DNA of 19,362 nucleotides from Opitutaceae bacterium. GTDB taxonomy: Bacteria; Verrucomicrobiota; Verrucomicrobiia; Opitutales; Opitutaceae. The position numbers and the translations under genes were made by a program. Location of the stretch: positions 1 to 19,362 of the forward strand of contig JANXSC010000161.1 in assembly GCA_025352845.1 (NCBI GenBank). The letters are read 5' to 3'. Positions 7,834 through 13,949 of this stretch are shown here, piece by piece. Positions within the stretch are counted from its first letter, which is position 1; the number at the start of each line of letters is the position of its first letter. The notes under the pieces are model-generated. The model was not told where the DNA came from and ran no database searches. It was given only the letters and a program-made list of their open reading frames with translations.

Positions 7834-8556
7834 ATGAAAATCCCCCGCCCCCTGCTCGCCGCTCTCCTGCTTACGGCCACGCTCACCGCGCCCGCGCAAA
7901 CGCCCGCTGCTCCTGCCGCCGCGAACGACGCCGGTTTCGTCGATCTCTTCGACGGCAAGACCCTCAACGGATGGGACGGCGATCCGAAATATTGGCGCGT
8001 CCAGGACGGCTGCATCTTCGGCCAAATCACGCCGGAGACGATCATCAAGCGAAACACCTTTCTCATCTGGCGCGGCGGCGCGCCGAAAGATTTCGAGCTG
8101 AAGGTCGAGTATCGCGTCTCCGACCGCGGCAACAGCGGGCTCAACTACCGCAGCGTCGAGCTCACCGACGCCAAGTGGTCGCTCGCCGGCTACCAAGCCG
8201 ACATCGACGGCCTAAGCAAACACACCGGCCAGAACTACGAGGAGCGCGGCCGCACGTTTCTCGCCAAGCGCGGCGAGATGGTGCACCTCGGCGCGAGCGC
8301 GAAGCCCGTCGTCATCGCCTCGCTCGGCGAGCCCGAGGCGCTGAAGGCCTTCGTCAAAACCGGCGCCGAGTGGAACCACTACCACCTCATCATCCGCGGC
8401 AACGTCCTCACGCACATCCTCAACGGCCACGTGATGAGCATCGTGATCGACGACGATGTGGCGCACCGCAAATTCGAAGGCCTGATCGGCGTCCAAGTCC
8501 ACGTCGGCCCGCCGATGACAATCGAGTATCGCAGCTTCCGGTTGAAAACGCTGTAG
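7834..8556 (+). CDS. DUF1080 (3-keto-disaccharide hydrolase-like) secreted protein
   Basis: A 240-residue exported protein. ATG 7834 begins a short signal peptide (MKIPRPLLAALLLTATLTAPAQ); the open frame upstream to 7522 runs through the divergent redoxin gene and is not used. The mature part carries the typical DUF1080 start FVDLFDGKTLNGWDGDPKYWRVQDG, then FELKVEYRVSDRGNSGLNYRS, YQADIDG, WNHYHLIIRGNVLTHILNGH and a C-terminal GLIGVQVHVGPPMTIEYRSFRL. The fold is a concanavalin-like beta sandwich. Some members act as 3-keto-disaccharide hydrolases; for most members, including this one, the substrate is unknown. The family is very common in Planctomycetes and Verrucomicrobia and often occurs with PSD1/DUF1501 genes, a pair of which lies 4 kb upstream here. 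It ends one base from the convergent Doc gene. Confidence 0.93.
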   Translation: MKIPRPLLAALLLTATLTAPAQTPAAPAAANDAGFVDLFDGKTLNGWDGDPKYWRVQDGCIFGQITPETIIKRNTFLIWRGGAPKDFELKVEYRVSDRGNSGLNYRSVELTDAKWSLAGYQADIDGLSKHTGQNYEERGRTFLAKRGEMVHLGASAKPVVIASLGEPEALKAFVKTGAEWNHYHLIIRGNVLTHILNGHVMSIVIDDDVAHRKFEGLIGVQVHVGPPMTIEYRSFRLKTL

Positions 8557-8557
8557 C

Positions 8558-8956
8558 CTACGCGCGCCGCGGAAACTGCCGCCGCAACACCGCCGCGAGC
8601 CCCGCCTTGTCCAACCGCCGGTCGGCGATGGCGATCATGGCGTCGTAGAGTTCGGATTGATTCGGCACGCCCATGATTCCGTTCGCCGCCAGAAAAAACA
8701 ACGCGCTTGAAATTGCTGTGCGCTTGTTGCCATCGAGAAACGCCTGCGATTCCGCGAGGTGAAACGCGTAAGCCGCCGCGATTTCGAATGAATCCCCGTC
8801 GCGATAAAGCCACGTGTTTTGCCCAGCCGCCAAGGCCGACTCCACGGCTCCCGGATCCCTCACGCCATCGATTCCGCCGTGCTCAGCGAGCGACCGTCGA
8901 TGGTTCATCATCACCAAGTCGAGCGTGAGAAATCGCGGGTCCGCGCCCTCATTCAT
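8558..8956 (-). CDS. Doc-type toxin of the Fic/DOC family (death on curing)
   Basis: A 132-residue Fic-fold protein of the Doc group. Doc phosphorylates EF-Tu and stops translation; its partner antitoxin neutralises it. The chain has the usual order: LTLDLVMMNHRRSLAEHGG, GIDGVRDPGAVESALAA, YAFHLAESQAFLDGNKRTA (the Fic loop), and SALFFLAANG. The Fic loop is HxFx(D/N)xNKR in phage P1 Doc, where the histidine (H66) is the catalytic residue; here that position is Q71 (Q-A-F-L-D-G-N-K-R), while D75, N77, K78 and R79 are kept. The start ATG overlaps the antitoxin stop by 4 bases (ATGA), typical of a translationally coupled toxin-antitoxin operon. Whether the glutamine variant is toxic cannot be judged from sequence. 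Confidence 0.88.
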   Translation of the reverse strand: MNEGADPRFLTLDLVMMNHRRSLAEHGGIDGVRDPGAVESALAAGQNTWLYRDGDSFEIAAAYAFHLAESQAFLDGNKRTAISSALFFLAANGIMGVPNQSELYDAMIAIADRRLDKAGLAAVLRRQFPRRA

Positions 8957-9156
8957 TGGGCCAGCCGGCGCAACAGTTCATGGTTGTCCGCGAAAATTTT
9001 CGGCGCGATCTTGTCGAACTCCTCGTTCGAGATGTAGCGAATTTTCCGCTCCACCGGTGCCGAATCGGCCGCCCCGTTTTTCAAAAACTCCCGCACCTCC
9101 GCCTTCTCCTCCGGCGGCAGTTTCTTGATCAGCTCGATGATTTCGGCGGCGCTCAT
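8953..9156 (-). CDS. Antitoxin of the Doc-type toxin
   Basis: A 67-residue protein just upstream of, and overlapping by 4 bases, the Doc-type toxin gene. The N-terminal half (SAAEIIELIKKLPPEEKAEVREFL) is a charged amphipathic helix pair typical of small antitoxins that precede Doc- or PIN-type toxins. The C-terminal half carries YISNEEFDKIAPKIFADNHELLRRLAQ, which is probably the toxin-binding tail. It does not look like Phd itself. Antitoxins of this kind usually repress their own operon, but I see no clear helix-turn-helix here. Identification rests on position, size and composition. Confidence 0.82.
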   Translation of the reverse strand: MSAAEIIELIKKLPPEEKAEVREFLKNGAADSAPVERKIRYISNEEFDKIAPKIFADNHELLRRLAQ

Positions 9157-9234
9157 GGTGCCGGCAGGCTAGCGGCTCGCTCCCCCCGCGCAAGCCCGGC
9201 CTCCACACGGCATGGACACAGTTGGCCGAAATTG

Positions 9235-9281
9235 TGAGGCGGGCTTTACGCCCGCAACGGTGTGGGCAAGCTCCACCTCAA
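9235..9281. repeat. Possible REP-like element with inner hairpin upstream of the amidase gene
   Basis: The stretch holds a perfect 6-bp stem, gcgggc (9239-9244) and gcccgc (9250-9255), with a 5-base loop, and is bounded by tgagg at the left and cctca at the right. The flanking text does not code and ends 11 bases before the amidase start. The form resembles short dispersed palindromic elements of GC-rich bacteria. Only one copy is in the window, so its repetitive nature is an inference. Confidence 0.35.
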
Positions 9282-9291
9282 ACCGCAAACC

Positions 9292-10842
9292 ATGAAAACT
9301 GCGCCCACCCTGAACTGCACCCGCCGCACCTTCCTCCACACCGCGGGCTCTGCGGTGGCCCTCGGCGCACTCGGCCGCGCCGTCCAACTTCCCACGCGCG
9401 CCGCGTCACCCGCCGCAGAATCGGGCTCCGACGCTCTCTGTTTCACGAGCGCCCGCGAACTCGCACGGTTGATCCGCACCGGCAACGTCTCTGCGCGCGA
9501 AGTCATGGTCGCGCACCTGCGCCAGATCGCGCGGCTCAATCCAAAGCTCAATGCAATCGTCGCGAAGCTCGACGATGCGCCGTGTCTCGCGCTGGCCGAC
9601 GCCGCCGATCAAAGCCGCGCCCGCGGGGAAACGCTCGGGACGCTGCACGGACTGCCGATCGCGATCAAGGACACCGATCCGGCGGTCGGCTTTCCGTTCA
9701 CCCGCGGCTCGCCGATTTTCCGGCACGACATGCCGAAGGCCGACTCGGTGCTCGTCGAGCGGCTGCGCCACGCCGGCGTCCTGCCGATCGGGAAAACGAA
9801 CATCCCCGAATTCGGCATGGGCTCGCACACCTATAACAAGGTCTATGGCACGACGACCAATCCCTACGACCCGACCAAAAGCGCGGGCGGCTCGAGCGGT
9901 GGCGCTGGAGCGGCCCTCGCCGCCGGGATGCTGCCCATCGCCAACGGGAGCGACCTCGGCGGCTCGCTGCGGAATCCCGGCAACTTCAACAACGTCGTCG
10001 GCTTCCGGCCCAGCGTGGGATTGATTCCGACCGCACCGGCGGCGATGCCATTCGGCAACCTCGCGGTCAAGGGACCGCTCGCCCGCACCGTCGATGACAT
10101 CGCGTTTTTGATGGGCGCCATGGCCGGACCCGATGCCCGTGATCCTGCGTGTTACCCATCCGATCCCGCCGTGTTTTCAAAGCCGCTCGGGCGGGATTTG
10201 AAGAACGTTCGTGTCGCGTGGTGCCCCGATCTGGGCGGGCTGCCGCTGCATCCGGCGGTGCGCGCCGTGCTGGAGAAACAACGCGCGATTTTTGAGCGCC
10301 TTGGATGCATCGTCGAGGACGCACACCCCGATCTCAGCGGAGCGGACGAGGCGTTTCTCACCCTGCGCGCGTGGCGGACGTGGAGCGGCCTAGGATCGCT
10401 GGTCGCGGAGCATCGCGCCCAGATGAAACCCGAGGCGATCGCCGAAATCGAGGCGGGTGCCAAAGTGAGCACAGCCGAATTGAGCCGGGCGATGACGACC
10501 CAGGCGCAAATCATGGAGCGGATGCGCGTGTTTCAGCAAAAATATGAGTTCACGCTCTGCGCTGTGAACCAGGTGCCGCCCTTCGACGCGAAGCTCGACT
10601 GGCCCAAGGAAATCAGCGGATCGAAGATGGAGCATTACATCGCCTGGATGAAGTCGGCGTATTTCATCACCGTCACCGCCTGCCCGGCGATCTCCGTGCC
10701 GGCGGGGTTCACCGCCGATGGCCTGCCGGTCGGCATCCAGATTGTCGGACGGTATCGCGCTGATTTCGAACTGCTCCAAATCGCACACGCCTTTGAACAG
10801 GCGACAGAGGTTTGGAAAAGACGGCCGGCCATCGCGGGATAA
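9292..10842 (+). CDS. Tat-exported amidase (amidase signature family)
   Basis: A 516-residue amidase signature enzyme, which hydrolyses a carboxylic amide by a Ser-cisSer-Lys triad. ATG 9292 is chosen because it puts a twin-arginine type signal (CTRRTFLHTAGSAVALGALG) at the N-terminus; a GTG at 9262 lies in the upstream palindrome. The catalytic residues are visible: K126 in GLPIAIKD, the cis-serine S201 in AGGSSGGAGAALAAG, and the nucleophile S225 in GSDLGGSLRNPG. The C-terminal part (YFITVTACPAISVPAGFTADGLPVGIQIVGRY) is the usual end of the family. GatA is unlikely: no GatB or GatC gene is adjacent and the enzyme is exported. The substrate is unknown. It is convergent with the NadR-type kinase gene, 8 bases away. 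Confidence 0.92.
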   Translation: MKTAPTLNCTRRTFLHTAGSAVALGALGRAVQLPTRAASPAAESGSDALCFTSARELARLIRTGNVSAREVMVAHLRQIARLNPKLNAIVAKLDDAPCLALADAADQSRARGETLGTLHGLPIAIKDTDPAVGFPFTRGSPIFRHDMPKADSVLVERLRHAGVLPIGKTNIPEFGMGSHTYNKVYGTTTNPYDPTKSAGGSSGGAGAALAAGMLPIANGSDLGGSLRNPGNFNNVVGFRPSVGLIPTAPAAMPFGNLAVKGPLARTVDDIAFLMGAMAGPDARDPACYPSDPAVFSKPLGRDLKNVRVAWCPDLGGLPLHPAVRAVLEKQRAIFERLGCIVEDAHPDLSGADEAFLTLRAWRTWSGLGSLVAEHRAQMKPEAIAEIEAGAKVSTAELSRAMTTQAQIMERMRVFQQKYEFTLCAVNQVPPFDAKLDWPKEISGSKMEHYIAWMKSAYFITVTACPAISVPAGFTADGLPVGIQIVGRYRADFELLQIAHAFEQATEVWKRRPAIAG

Positions 10843-10850
10843 ATCCGCTC

Positions 10851-11405
10851 CTATCGCTCGCCATCCGCCCCCCGGAGAATCGCCTCCACCGCCGCAATCG
10901 CCACGCGCGCGCGCTCGGGCCATTCGCCGCGGATTTCCGCGAACGGCAGGCCGCGCGACACCAAAGCCTCGCGCCAGAGTTCGCGCGCCCGCTCCCGCAA
11001 TGCCACATCGGGAAAGCACCGCTGCGGGTCCGGCGCGAATGGCACGTCGGCATCGCACAACAGGTAAAGCGCGAAGCCGCGCGCGCGCTCCTCCGCCTCC
11101 TCGCGCACCCACGCCGGGCACGCCCCGGGAAACAGCGCGTCATTCCACAGCGTGCACGTGACGAGTTCCGTGTCGCAAAACACCACGTGCTTCGCGCGCC
11201 TCGCCGCGTGTTCCTCGTTGGCCATCTGCCCCAGCGCAATCGTGCCGAGATCGCGGGCTTCGATCTTGCCTTCATGGGCATCCCAGAATTCGCGCACGAA
11301 CTCCGGTGCCCACGGTTCTCCGAAATGCGCCGCGAGCCGCTGCGCGAGCGAAGTCTTGCCCGTCGACTCGGTGCCGAAGATCGCGATGCGTTTTATCTCA
11401 GGCAT
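10851..11405 (-). CDS. NadR-type nicotinamide riboside kinase (P-loop ATPase)
   Basis: A 184-residue P-loop kinase. The Walker A motif GTESTGKTSL (from residue 11) and the following EPWAPEFVREFWD, LGTIALGQMANEEHAA and VVFCDTELVTCTLWND sections are those of the C-terminal ribosylnicotinamide kinase domain of NadR. That domain phosphorylates nicotinamide riboside to NMN. The DNA-binding and NMN adenylyltransferase domains of enterobacterial NadR are missing, so the protein should not be a regulator and NMN must be adenylated elsewhere. It overlaps the end of the upstream PnuC transporter gene by 8 bases, which implies a two-gene operon for uptake and trapping of nicotinamide riboside. Confidence 0.88.
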   Translation of the reverse strand: MPEIKRIAIFGTESTGKTSLAQRLAAHFGEPWAPEFVREFWDAHEGKIEARDLGTIALGQMANEEHAARRAKHVVFCDTELVTCTLWNDALFPGACPAWVREEAEERARGFALYLLCDADVPFAPDPQRCFPDVALRERARELWREALVSRGLPFAEIRGEWPERARVAIAAVEAILRGADGER

Positions 11406-11973
11406 TCGCCGGTTCCTCCCTCAGCGTCTTCCGCCACGCCACGTGTCCCGCGACCGCCAGCCCGAAGAACACGACATACAGCGCCGCATACAACCGCAGG
11501 TCCTTCGCCCAATAGACGCCGACCGCGACGACATTCACGATCATCCAGCCCGCCCAGTTCTCGATCCGCTTCCGCGCTTGCAGCCATTGCGCGATCATAC
11601 TGAACACAAAAATAAAGGCGTCCCAGTGCGGCAGCGCCGCGTCCGTCGTGCGCCGCATCAATTCGCCCCACGCCGCCGTGCCCAGCGCTCCGCCGCCCAC
11701 CCAAATCGCAATATTCCGAAGCGGAAGCCGCGTCACCGGCAACTCGTCGCGCTCGCGTCCGCGGCCCCGCGACCAATGCCACCAGCCGTGGCCCTGAATC
11801 GAGAAAAAGAAAACCTGCAGCAGGACATCGGAGTAGAGTTTCGCCTCAAAAAAAACCCCGGCCGACACCGCCACCTGCGCGAGCCCCACCGGCCAGCCCC
11901 AGATGCTCTGCCGGATCATCAGGCCCACGCCAATGATGCCGAGCACCGTGCCAATGATTTCGAGGAGGCTCAT
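11398..11973 (-). CDS. pnuC: PnuC-type nicotinamide riboside transporter
   Basis: A 191-residue integral membrane protein with about seven hydrophobic segments. ATG 11973 (MSLLEIIGTVLGIIGVGLMI) gives the standard PnuC start; an upstream in-frame start at 11988 is possible but adds nothing family-like. Family marks are WGWPVGLAQVAVSAGVFFEAKLYSDVLLQVFFF, the tryptophan-rich GHGWWHWSRG, and WAGWMIVNVVAVGVYWAKDLRLYAALYVVFF. PnuC proteins carry vitamin B3 ribosides by facilitated diffusion, driven by phosphorylation inside the cell. The overlapping downstream NadR-type kinase gene supports nicotinamide riboside as the substrate, rather than thiamine as for the PnuT subgroup. A 9-bp hairpin lies just upstream of the start. 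Confidence 0.9.
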   Translation of the reverse strand: MSLLEIIGTVLGIIGVGLMIRQSIWGWPVGLAQVAVSAGVFFEAKLYSDVLLQVFFFSIQGHGWWHWSRGRGRERDELPVTRLPLRNIAIWVGGGALGTAAWGELMRRTTDAALPHWDAFIFVFSMIAQWLQARKRIENWAGWMIVNVVAVGVYWAKDLRLYAALYVVFFGLAVAGHVAWRKTLREEPANA

Positions 11974-11993
11974 GCAGAGCTGAACCACTGATG

Positions 11994-12015
11994 GGTTTCA
12001 TCAATGGATGAAACC
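11994..12015 (-). promoter_or_regulatory. Hairpin in the leader of pnuC
   Basis: ggtttcatc (11994-12002) and gatgaaacc (12007-12015) form a perfect 9-bp stem with a 4-base loop, 20 bases upstream of the pnuC start. It could fold in the mRNA leader and affect translation or stability. It has no riboswitch core that I recognise and no U-run making it a terminator of pnuC. Confidence 0.4.
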
Positions 12016-12028
12016 TTATTGCTGCGCC

Positions 12029-12260
12029 GCGACTCATCGTCGCTCCCGCAAAATTTGGGTCTGCTCATCGCAGACGAAAAAACGCCTGCGATAAGAGCCT
12101 ATCCGAAAAATCCCTGCACGCTGTCGGCCGGGTAGCCGAAGTCGTGAGACTTTGGCTCGTGCGACGAGCGTTGCGCCCAAAGTCTCACGACTTCGGCTAC
12201 GGGATATTCGGATAGGTTCTTAGCAGGCCCCAAGCCGGGGCCGCTACGACGATGAGTCGC
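12029..12260. repeat. Nested inverted-repeat locus
   Basis: A gene-free stretch with palindromes nested inside each other. Outermost, gcgactcatcgtcg at 12029-12042 is exactly complementary to 12247-12260 (14 bp). Inside, 12092-12107 (taagagcctatccgaa) matches the complement of 12207-12222 in 15 of 16 bases, extended outward by gcctgc/gcaggc (12084-12089 and 12223-12228). Innermost, 12132-12155 and 12177-12200 form a perfect 24-bp stem. Two small side hairpins, at 12069-12090 and 12226-12242, sit between the outer and middle layers. No transposase or open reading frame is present. It lies between the divergent-facing ends of pnuC (start) and hsp33 (stop). Confidence 0.85.
12092..12222. mobile_element. 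Putative MITE-like element with 16-bp terminal inverted repeats
   Basis: The 131-bp unit is bounded by taagagcctatccgaa and the complement of taagaacctatccgaa. Its core is a 24-bp perfect hairpin whose 21-base loop itself holds a 5-bp stem (ctcgt/acgag, 12156-12168). Short length, matching ends and lack of coding capacity fit a miniature element mobilised by a transposase elsewhere. The ends resemble those of some IS5-type elements in my recollection, which is weak evidence. No clear target-site duplication can be fixed because the flanks are themselves complementary. Confidence 0.5.
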
Positions 12261-12276
12261 AACTCATTTCCAAAGC

Positions 12277-12292
12277 TTCGCCCGTTGGCGAA
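12277..12292 (-). terminator. Possible weak terminator after hsp33
   Basis: ttcgcc and ggcgaa form a perfect 6-bp stem with a 4-base loop, 32 bases beyond the hsp33 stop on the - strand. The U-tract on that strand is only three bases, so termination would be weak; the large nested hairpin further on may serve as well. Confidence 0.3.
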
Positions 12293-12323
12293 ACTCAATA
12301 GGGGATTACTCCGGCCCGTTCTC

Positions 12324-13124
12324 TCACTTCGCCGCCACAAACGCCTCCATCGCCTCGCGGGTGATAGCGTGGCGCGCCCCGCACCGCGGGCAGCGAATCT
12401 CGATCTTCGGATCGCCGCCGAAGAGCGCGGCCGGATCCTGGCGCATCGCCGGTGCGAGCACCTCCATCAGGCGGGCCTGATTGCAGCCGCAGTGCCAGCG
12501 CTGGATGCGGCGCTCCAGGAGCGAGAGGGTCTCGACCTTATCCATTTCCCGCACGCGCTCCGGCGTGAGCGCGTGAAACCACGCGAGGTCGCAATCGGGA
12601 TGCTCGCTCACGAGGGCATACTCCTCCTCACCGAGCTGGAAATACCGCGCGCCACGCTGCTCGCTTTGCGTGTAGAATTTCTCCGCCGCGGCCATCGGAT
12701 CCGCTCCCGTAAAAGTCACTGCGCTCCGTCGCTTCTCGCCCCGGCCGCGGACGACATCAGCGTAGAACATATTTTCCGGCAGCTCCTTCACGTTTTGATC
12801 GAAGACGCGGCCGGTCACCGCCCCGGTCTCGTTGTCGCCCGTCAGGAAAAAATTCACGAGCGGTTGCTGAAAGTTGATCGTCCAGGCCGTGAGTTCATTC
12901 CACGGCCGCGAAGCGCAATGGAGCGTGAACGCTGCCAGCGCGCGCTTGAACATCGCGTCTTGCTCCGGCGCGACCTTGATGCCCTGCGTGCTCAGGTGGA
13001 GGTAGTAGTCGACGAACATCTCGCCGAAGTCCGCGCGTGCGACGAGCGCGTTGCGGTTGCGCACAAACTGCGTGCGGATCTCGAGACCGGATTCGGCGGG
13101 ATTGGGCGGAGTCGTTTCAGGCAT
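12324..13124 (-). CDS. hslO: Hsp33 family redox-regulated chaperone
   Basis: A 266-residue Hsp33 protein, a cytoplasmic holdase switched on by oxidation of a zinc-bound cysteine cluster. The C-terminus has the full redox switch: C212-G-C214, 30 residues, then C245-P-R-C248, which fits the family spacing CxC-x(27-32)-CxxC. The substrate-binding domain is recognisable but divergent: FVRNRNALVARADFGEMFVDYYLHL, FTGADPMAAAEKFYTQSEQRGARYF and ALTPERVREMDKVETL. It is 20-30 residues shorter than E. coli Hsp33. ATG 13124 is the only good start; the frame upstream overlaps the neighbouring gene. It follows the methyltransferase gene by 56 bases on the same strand and may be co-transcribed with it. Confidence 0.88.
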   Translation of the reverse strand: MPETTPPNPAESGLEIRTQFVRNRNALVARADFGEMFVDYYLHLSTQGIKVAPEQDAMFKRALAAFTLHCASRPWNELTAWTINFQQPLVNFFLTGDNETGAVTGRVFDQNVKELPENMFYADVVRGRGEKRRSAVTFTGADPMAAAEKFYTQSEQRGARYFQLGEEEYALVSEHPDCDLAWFHALTPERVREMDKVETLSLLERRIQRWHCGCNQARLMEVLAPAMRQDPAALFGGDPKIEIRCPRCGARHAITREAMEAFVAAK

Positions 13125-13180
13125 GGTGAACAACCTCGCGCGAAACCGCCCGAAGTAAAGCCGCCCGCCACTCCGCCAGT

Positions 13181-13939
13181 TCAAAGCTCATCTTCCGTGA
13201 CGCGCAACGCCCGCGCCGCCTCCGCCCGCTTCCCCGCTTTCTCGACACCGAGCGCATCGAGCCCCAGCGCATTCGCCACCGCGAGCACCGTCCCCACGCC
13301 GCAAAACGGATCGAAGATAATTTTCGCTCCGACTTGCTCCCGCGCGAATCGCACCGCGTGCCCTGCCGCTCGCACGCCCATCGCCCGCACCCATTTTTGC
13401 TCTCCCGCATCCACGATCACATCCGGGATCGGCAACACGTCCGGACACCGCATCGCCCGCGACACCGCGATCAGATGCGTGAAGCCGGGCCGGCCGTTCG
13501 TCAGCATCCCCGGCGTCCGCCGACACACGATCTTGTGAAATAGGATTCGCGCACCCGCGTCCTCCGCCGCGCGCGTCACGAGCGCGCCTTTGTCGATCCA
13601 TTCGCCGTCGCGCTTGATGTCCGACTGGAAAAAAATCGCCGCACTCTCAGCCGACACCGCCTCGATCACCAGTCGCACCGCATCGCGAAACCAACCGCGC
13701 CACGCGGGCAAACTCATCGTGACCTCCGACACATCCGGCAGCGACGTGACCGCACACGCGCCTTCGATCCGTCCGCGCTGCTGCATCCACGGGATTGCGT
13801 CCGCGCACTCCACGACTCGCTTTGGCTCCAACTTCATCCTTCGAGCCAGCGCGAAACCACTCGCCGTGTAAAGCGACCCGCTGGCCTTCGTCCCGTGGAG
13901 CACCAGCCGCCGATGGCGCTTTGTTTCGCCCGTGCCCAT
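13181..13939 (-). CDS. SAM-dependent methyltransferase with permuted (beta-class-like) motif order
   Basis: A 252-residue protein from ATG 13939; a GTG at 13957 would add six residues and overlap the upstream glycosyltransferase stop by 8 bases. Near the C-terminus, IIFDPFCGVGTVLAVANALGLDALGVE is a clear SAM-binding motif I of the type seen in N-methyltransferases of nucleic acids. About 140 residues before it stands ACAVTSLPDVSEV, in the place where permuted DNA methyltransferases have the catalytic (D/S)PP(Y/F) motif. The order motif IV then motif I matches that permuted class, but the catalytic motif is altered to SLPD. No restriction enzyme or target recognition domain is nearby, so an RNA or protein target is as likely as DNA. 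Substrate not assigned. Confidence 0.75.
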   Translation of the reverse strand: MGTGETKRHRRLVLHGTKASGSLYTASGFALARRMKLEPKRVVECADAIPWMQQRGRIEGACAVTSLPDVSEVTMSLPAWRGWFRDAVRLVIEAVSAESAAIFFQSDIKRDGEWIDKGALVTRAAEDAGARILFHKIVCRRTPGMLTNGRPGFTHLIAVSRAMRCPDVLPIPDVIVDAGEQKWVRAMGVRAAGHAVRFAREQVGAKIIFDPFCGVGTVLAVANALGLDALGVEKAGKRAEAARALRVTEDEL

Positions 13940-13949
13940 CGCCGTCCGT

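Noticed and set aside
7689..8144. An upstream extension of the redoxin-like protein
   Set aside because: It would run across the divergent DUF1080 gene and bury the signal peptide that starts at 7688.
12252..13538. A 428-residue open frame on the + strand
   Set aside because: It is antisense to hsp33 and the methyltransferase gene, both of which have clear motifs; the product is Arg/Ala-rich with no domain.
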